From the NCBI GenBank assembly GCA_017517815.1, contig JAFWYA010000020.1:1-11255 (forward strand): a stretch of DNA of 11,255 bases. Reading direction: 5' to 3'. Position numbers and translations under genes: made by a program. The stretch's first letter is position 1. Each line of letters starts with the position of its first letter. The stretch is from Clostridia bacterium (GTDB lineage: Bacteria > Bacillota_A > Clostridia > Christensenellales > Aristaeellaceae). Of this stretch, positions 7,747-11,255 are shown one piece after another. The notes under the pieces are model-generated. The model was not told where the DNA came from. It saw only the letters and a list, made by a program, of their open reading frames with translations, and made no database searches.

Positions 7747-7761
7747 CAGGAGGAGATCCCT

Positions 7762-8646
7762 TTGGTACTCAAATCACGTTTGAACCGTTTGCAGCTTGCA
7801 CTGCTGCTGGCACCAGGCTTGATCATCTTTGGGATGTTTACGGTGTATCCGATCTTCCGTCTGCTGTGGATGAGCTTCTGCGACTGGAGCTTCGCCACCA
7901 TGCTCGATCAGCCGTTCATCGGCCTTGAGAATTATAGGGCCGTGTTCGGAGATGACGTGTTCTGGACGGTTTTTGTCAACAGCATTGTGTATACGCTGGT
8001 AACGGTTCCAGGACAGATGATCCTTGGTCTGTTCACGGCTGTGCTGATCAACGGCGTCAAGCGCTTCAGCGTCACCTTCCGCGTTATCAACTACCTGCCG
8101 GTCATCACCTCATGGGTGATCGCCTCGCTGGTATTCCGCTATATTTTCAACACGGAGGGTTTGCTCAACTACTTCCTCACCCGTATCATTCAGATAACGC
8201 CTTCCAATGTGCGCTGGCTGGATACGCGCTGGAGCGGTCTGACCGTCGCCATGATTCTTGGCATCTGGAAAGGCGTTGGCTGGAACATGGTGGTGTTCCT
8301 TGCCGCGCTGCAGCAGGTGCCGCAGGATCTGTATGAAGCGGCGGAGATCGATGGCTGCGGCGCATGGAAGAAGTTCGTAAGCGTCACCCTGCCCTCTATC
8401 CGCGGCACGATCCTCTTTGCACTCATCATGCTGACCATTGGCGGCTTTAATGTGTTTACCTCCATCAAGATGATCACCGGCGGCAAGCCTGCACACCAGA
8501 CCGACACCTTGCTGACATGGATGTACTATAAAGCGTTCTCAACGGGCAAATTCGGCTATGCGGCTGCGCTGAGCTTCATCATGGCCTTGTCGCTTGGTCT
8601 GCTTGCCATCTTGCAGTTTAAGGCGATGCAGAACAAGGACGCATAG
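7762..8646 (+). CDS. MalF-type sugar ABC transporter permease
   Basis: The 294-residue membrane protein has about six hydrophobic segments (near residues 11-36, 67-96, 110-129, 160-183, 214-233 and 265-286). Its cytoplasmic coupling loop YEAAEIDGCGAWKKFVSVTLP at 191-211 carries the EAA---G---------I-LP-like motif that docks with the ATPase. It lacks the long periplasmic insertion of enterobacterial MalF, as usual for the Gram-positive MsmF/UgpA-like type. The start is TTG, supported by AGGAGG at 7748-7753 with 8 nt spacing; no ATG or GTG nearby fits better. It follows the intra-operon hairpin and is followed 10 nt later by the second permease gene. No ATPase gene is present in the operon, so it presumably relies on a shared MsmK/MalK-type ATPase encoded elsewhere in the host. 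Confidence 0.9.
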   Translation: MVLKSRLNRLQLALLLAPGLIIFGMFTVYPIFRLLWMSFCDWSFATMLDQPFIGLENYRAVFGDDVFWTVFVNSIVYTLVTVPGQMILGLFTAVLINGVKRFSVTFRVINYLPVITSWVIASLVFRYIFNTEGLLNYFLTRIIQITPSNVRWLDTRWSGLTVAMILGIWKGVGWNMVVFLAALQQVPQDLYEAAEIDGCGAWKKFVSVTLPSIRGTILFALIMLTIGGFNVFTSIKMITGGKPAHQTDTLLTWMYYKAFSTGKFGYAAALSFIMALSLGLLAILQFKAMQNKDA

Positions 8647-8656
8647 GAGGCAGAAC

Positions 8657-9508
8657 ATGAAACAGCAATCCATACGCAAACTCCGCGCGGACATCCTGCG
8701 GTATCTGGCACTGGCGGCGGGCTCCATCATCTGTACGCTGCCCATGATCTATATGATCTCCACCTCGCTCAGACCCAACGGCGCGCTTTATGAATATCCG
8801 CCGCGTTTCTTCCCCAAATGGGAAGCGCTGACGATTGAAAACTACCAGTACATTCTGTCACAGAGCAAGTTTTACCTGAATTTTCTGAACTCGGTATTCG
8901 TTTCGCTTTCTTCGGTGGCGTTGGCTGCAGTGGTTTCCTCTGCCATGGCATTTGTGATGGGTAAATTCCATTTTCGCGGCAAGAAGCTGCTTTTCGGGTT
9001 CATCATTCTGACCATGATCATTCCCGGCACCACCATGATAGTGCCGCAGTTTGAACTGGCCACACACCTTGGATTCGTCAACAAGTTGTGGGGCTTGATT
9101 CCGTTCTATGTGGCATGGGTGATTCCCTTCTCGACTTTCATGATCAAAGGCTTCATGGAAGGGATTCCAGAGGAGATTACCGAGGCTACCTATATTGACG
9201 GCGCGAGCGTGATGACGGTATACACGCACATTGCTCTGCCGTTGGCAGCTCCGGCCATTGCGTCGGTCAGTATCTTTAATTTCCTGACGGCGTGGGAGGA
9301 ATATCCGTGGGCCAATACGGTGATTAATGACAACAATCTGCGCACTCTGCCAATCGCCATCGCCGGTTTCTTCGGCCAGCACCAGTTTACCCAGTGGGGA
9401 TATGTGTTTGCTATGTCGGTACTTACGCTTATTCCTGTGGTGATTGTTTTTATCACCTGTCAAAGATTCTTTGTTCAGGGGCTTACATCCGGAAGCGTAA
9501 AGGGTTGA
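8657..9508 (+). CDS. MalG-type sugar ABC transporter permease
   Basis: This 283-residue protein is the partner of the preceding permease. Membrane segments are visible near residues 15-37, 75-101, 109-130, 144-163, 196-213 and 248-270. The EAA loop is TEATYIDGASVMTVYTHIALP at 175-195. The C-terminal ending FFVQGLTSGSVKG is a hallmark of MalG/UgpE-like permeases. I chose the ATG at 8657 because AGGAGG at 8645-8650, overlapping the upstream stop region, lies 6 nt before it; the frame is open further upstream but only through the preceding gene. It is the last gene of the operon and is followed by a strong terminator 20 nt after its stop. Substrate specificity is set by the binding protein and is inferred to be malto-oligosaccharides. 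Confidence 0.9.
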   Translation: MKQQSIRKLRADILRYLALAAGSIICTLPMIYMISTSLRPNGALYEYPPRFFPKWEALTIENYQYILSQSKFYLNFLNSVFVSLSSVALAAVVSSAMAFVMGKFHFRGKKLLFGFIILTMIIPGTTMIVPQFELATHLGFVNKLWGLIPFYVAWVIPFSTFMIKGFMEGIPEEITEATYIDGASVMTVYTHIALPLAAPAIASVSIFNFLTAWEEYPWANTVINDNNLRTLPIAIAGFFGQHQFTQWGYVFAMSVLTLIPVVIVFITCQRFFVQGLTSGSVKG

Positions 9509-9528
9509 CAGAGCCACCCTTTCGCCTT

Positions 9529-9569
9529 GCCCTCTGCTGTGTTACACCCCACAGCAGAGGGCGTTTTTT
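9529..9569 (+). terminator. Rho-independent terminator of the sugar operon
   Basis: Arms GCCCTCTGCTGTG (9529-9541) and CACAGCAGAGGGC (9550-9562) form a perfect 13-bp stem with an 8-nt loop, followed by G and six T (9564-9569). It closes the sugar operon and isolates it from the relaxase gene. Any transcript for the relaxase must therefore read through it or begin in the 91 nt between here and the relaxase start. Confidence 0.93.
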
Positions 9570-9660
9570 GTGGAAAAGCAACAGAATGAAGGTTCCGAAC
9601 ATAATGGATCGATTTGATCTGTTGGGCGTTATACAAGGTTTTACAACGGAGGTGCAGCAT

Positions 9661-11070
9661 TTGGCAACAACAAGACTAATACCCTTGCATACAGGTAAAG
9701 AGCGCAAGACTGGACAAGCGATTCGCGGCACGATTGAATATGTCATGAACCCCGGTAAAACAGAACGCGGCGAGTTCATCACCAGCTATGCCTGCGACCA
9801 TCGCACCGCAGACTTGGAATTCATGCTATCCAAACGTGAATACATTGCCAAAACAGGCCGGATTCGCGGGAAGGACGATGTGATTGCTTATCATCTGCGT
9901 CAGTCCTTTGTTCCTGAGGAAATCACTCCGCAGGAGGCCAATCGGCTGGGACAGGAACTGGCCAGACGCTTCACTCATGGGGAGCATGCATTTATTGTAG
10001 CCACTCATACTGACAGGAAACATATTCATAATCACATCATTTTCCATTCGGTGAATTTGGAGTGTGACCGAAAATTCAAAAACTTTTGGGGCTCAAGTCA
10101 AGCCCTTCGACGGCTGAATGATACGATCTGCATAGAGAATGGGTATTCCATTGTCGAACAGCCAAAGGGCCACGGAAAAAGCTACAACAAATGGCTGGGG
10201 GATCGCGCCAAACCGGGGACCCGGGATATTCTCCGTGCTATGCTGGATGAGGCACTGACGCAGAAACCAGCATCCTTAGACGACCTTTTTTCTCTGCTTC
10301 AAAATGCCGGTTGTAAAGTAAAACGAGGAAAACAAATCTCCCTGCGCGGGCCGGAGCAGAAACGCTTCTGCCGGTTGGATACGTTGGGAAATGGGTATGA
10401 TGAAGTGTCGCTTTTGGCGGTATTGTCTGGTGAAAGACAACATCAGCCAAGTAGAAAAGCATCTTCTGTTCCTGCCGCAAAAGTCAATCTGCTGGTGGAT
10501 ATTCAGGCAAAGCTGCACGCTGGCAAAGGTCCTGGCTACGCGCGCTGGGCGAAGGTGTTCAACCTCAAACAGATGGCGCAGACTCTCAATTACCTGTCTG
10601 AAATGGGACTGACGGATTACGATGAGCTTGCAGCGAAAACGCAGGATGCAACCCACCGCTGCAGTGAATTAGATGCCAAAATCAAAGTGGCCGAAAAAAG
10701 GCTGGGCGAGATTGCTATACTGAAAACGCATATCATCAACTACATCAAGACCCGCGAGACTTATGCAGCTTACCGCCAGTCCGGTTATTCCAAAAGGTTT
10801 CTGACGGAGCATGAATCGGAAATTCTGCTGCACAGGGCAGCGAAGAAAGCGTTTGATGATTTAGGCGTAAAGAAACTGCCAACCGTCAAAAAACTGCAGT
10901 CTGAGTATGCGGAAATCCTGACAGAAAAGAAAAAGGATTATGCGGAATACCGAGCCTTACGAACGGAAATACGGCAGCTTCTGACTGCAAAAGCCAATGT
11001 AGATCTTATTCTTGGACATGATGAAAGACATCCTGATGACGCAAGATGTATGCCCGATCAACAGCGTTGA
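9661..11070 (+). CDS. MobA/VirD2-type relaxase of a Tn1549-like element
   Basis: The 469-residue protein nicks DNA at the origin of transfer and stays bound to the strand that is sent to the recipient. The N-terminal relaxase domain carries a candidate catalytic tyrosine Tyr27 (GTIEYVMNPGKT) and the metal-binding histidine motif HTDRKHIHNH at 116-125 (His121, His123, His125). Other stretches typical of these elements are IAYHLRQSF, NFWGSSQALRRLNDTIC and KSYNKWLGDRAKP. The C-terminal half has GPGYARWAKVFNLKQMAQTLNYL split over about residues 298-320, then a charged helical region. I chose the TTG start because GGAGG at 9648-9652 lies 8 nt upstream and the protein then begins like its relatives (ATTRLIPLHTGK); the frame is open further upstream into the permease gene, which I regard as chance. 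It is cut off from mobC by the sugar operon. Confidence 0.9.
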   Translation: MATTRLIPLHTGKERKTGQAIRGTIEYVMNPGKTERGEFITSYACDHRTADLEFMLSKREYIAKTGRIRGKDDVIAYHLRQSFVPEEITPQEANRLGQELARRFTHGEHAFIVATHTDRKHIHNHIIFHSVNLECDRKFKNFWGSSQALRRLNDTICIENGYSIVEQPKGHGKSYNKWLGDRAKPGTRDILRAMLDEALTQKPASLDDLFSLLQNAGCKVKRGKQISLRGPEQKRFCRLDTLGNGYDEVSLLAVLSGERQHQPSRKASSVPAAKVNLLVDIQAKLHAGKGPGYARWAKVFNLKQMAQTLNYLSEMGLTDYDELAAKTQDATHRCSELDAKIKVAEKRLGEIAILKTHIINYIKTRETYAAYRQSGYSKRFLTEHESEILLHRAAKKAFDDLGVKKLPTVKKLQSEYAEILTEKKKDYAEYRALRTEIRQLLTAKANVDLILGHDERHPDDARCMPDQQR

Positions 11071-11114
11071 TAACAAATCAATCCTAATCCTTTTATAGAA
11101 AAAACACCATAGCC

Positions 11115-11150
11115 CTGATTATAGATCACTGTCAAGTGTTATATAATCAG
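11115..11150. repeat. Long imperfect hairpin downstream of the relaxase
   Basis: CTGATTATA (11115-11123) and TATAATCAG (11142-11150) are perfect 9-bp inverted repeats. Inside them, CACT (11127-11130) pairs with AGTG (11135-11138) around a 4-nt loop, so 14 of 16 positions can pair. No T-run follows on the + strand. On the - strand a six-T run follows only after about a dozen bases, which is far for an intrinsic terminator. Role unknown: RNA stem, protein-binding site or recombination-related site are all possible. Confidence 0.55.
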
Positions 11151-11193
11151 CCAAAAGCGTTGAAAACACGAGGATTTATTGAGGATTGCATTC

Positions 11194-11255
11194 CTAATTC
11201 TTCCAGAAAGCTTTATAGGTGTCTGTCCATTTATTGGCTACATGCAAGGGAAGAA
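11194..11255 (-). CDS. Possible 3' end of an unidentified gene entering from the right edge
   Basis: On the - strand a frame enters at the window edge and reads LPLHVANKWTDTYKAFWKN before a TAG stop. Nineteen codons are too few to tell a real gene end from chance. The aromatic and basic composition (KWT, YKAFWK) is protein-like and faintly reminiscent of transposase C-termini, but I cannot assign a family. If real, it converges on the relaxase gene. Confidence 0.2.
   Translation of the reverse strand, partial: LPLHVANKWTDTYKAFWKN

Larger units (their letters stand above)
11071..11255. other. AT-rich non-coding tail after the relaxase
   Basis: These 185 bases are 35% G+C (65 of 185), clearly lower than the genes before them. 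I see no convincing gene starting here on the + strand and no T-tract terminator directly after the relaxase. The stretch contains a long hairpin (11115-11150). On the - strand a 19-codon open end enters from the right edge and stops at 11194-11196. It could be an intergenic spacer of the element or lie close to a junction. Confidence 0.5.

Noticed and set aside
3604..9620. TTGATCT at 3604-3610 and 9614-9620 as a possible target-site duplication around the sugar operon
   Set aside because: Seven bases are too short to stand out by chance, the left copy is inside the CD1845-like coding end and the flanking bases diverge.
9394..9660. Upstream extension of the relaxase frame into the second permease gene
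   Set aside because: It would cross the permease gene and a strong terminator; the TTG at 9661 has a well-placed GGAGG and gives the family-typical N-terminus.
1..11255. CRISPR arrays, tRNA or rRNA genes
   Set aside because: No regularly spaced repeats and no tRNA-like or rRNA-like sequence were recognised on either strand by eye.

Overview
The window looks like part of an integrative and conjugative element of the Tn1549/CTn type from a low- to mid-GC gut Clostridia (Bacillota). The evidence is the characteristic gene series of that family: the C-terminal end of a giant SNF2-type helicase, a DUF3848/DUF3849 protein, MobC, a small conserved hypothetical protein, a CD1845-family membrane protein and a MobA/VirD2-like relaxase, with strong AGGAGG-type ribosome binding sites and TTG starts. 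All genes read on the + strand.

Layout. Bases 1-3615 are the element backbone: helicase C-terminus (truncated by the window edge), DUF3848/DUF3849 protein, MobC, a 99-residue hypothetical and a 96-residue CD1845-like membrane protein, closely packed as one transcription unit. Bases 3616-9570 are a self-contained carbohydrate operon with its own promoter, operator and terminator: a LacI-family regulator, a cytosolic GH13 enzyme of the neopullulanase/cyclomaltodextrinase type, a lipoprotein sugar-binding protein and two MalF/MalG-type permeases. Bases 9571-11070 return to the element backbone with the relaxase. The last 185 bases are AT-rich (65 of 185 are G or C, 35%), contain a long hairpin and have no gene I can identify.

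How it works together. The lipoprotein would capture maltodextrin-like oligosaccharides, the two permeases would import them using an ATPase that is not encoded here, and the GH13 enzyme would hydrolyse them in the cytoplasm. The LacI protein probably represses the operon through a perfect 12-bp palindrome just downstream of a near-consensus promoter. A G+C-rich hairpin with a T-tract between the binding-protein and permease genes probably lowers permease expression relative to the binding protein.

The main point of interest is architectural. A complete, regulated sugar import and hydrolysis operon sits between the MobC/CD1845-like genes and the relaxase, splitting the mobilisation module, with no transposase or integrase visible at its borders. 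The other items worth a second look are a second LacI-like operator inside the GH13 gene, a possible origin-of-transfer-like inverted repeat after mobC, and the structured AT-rich tail.
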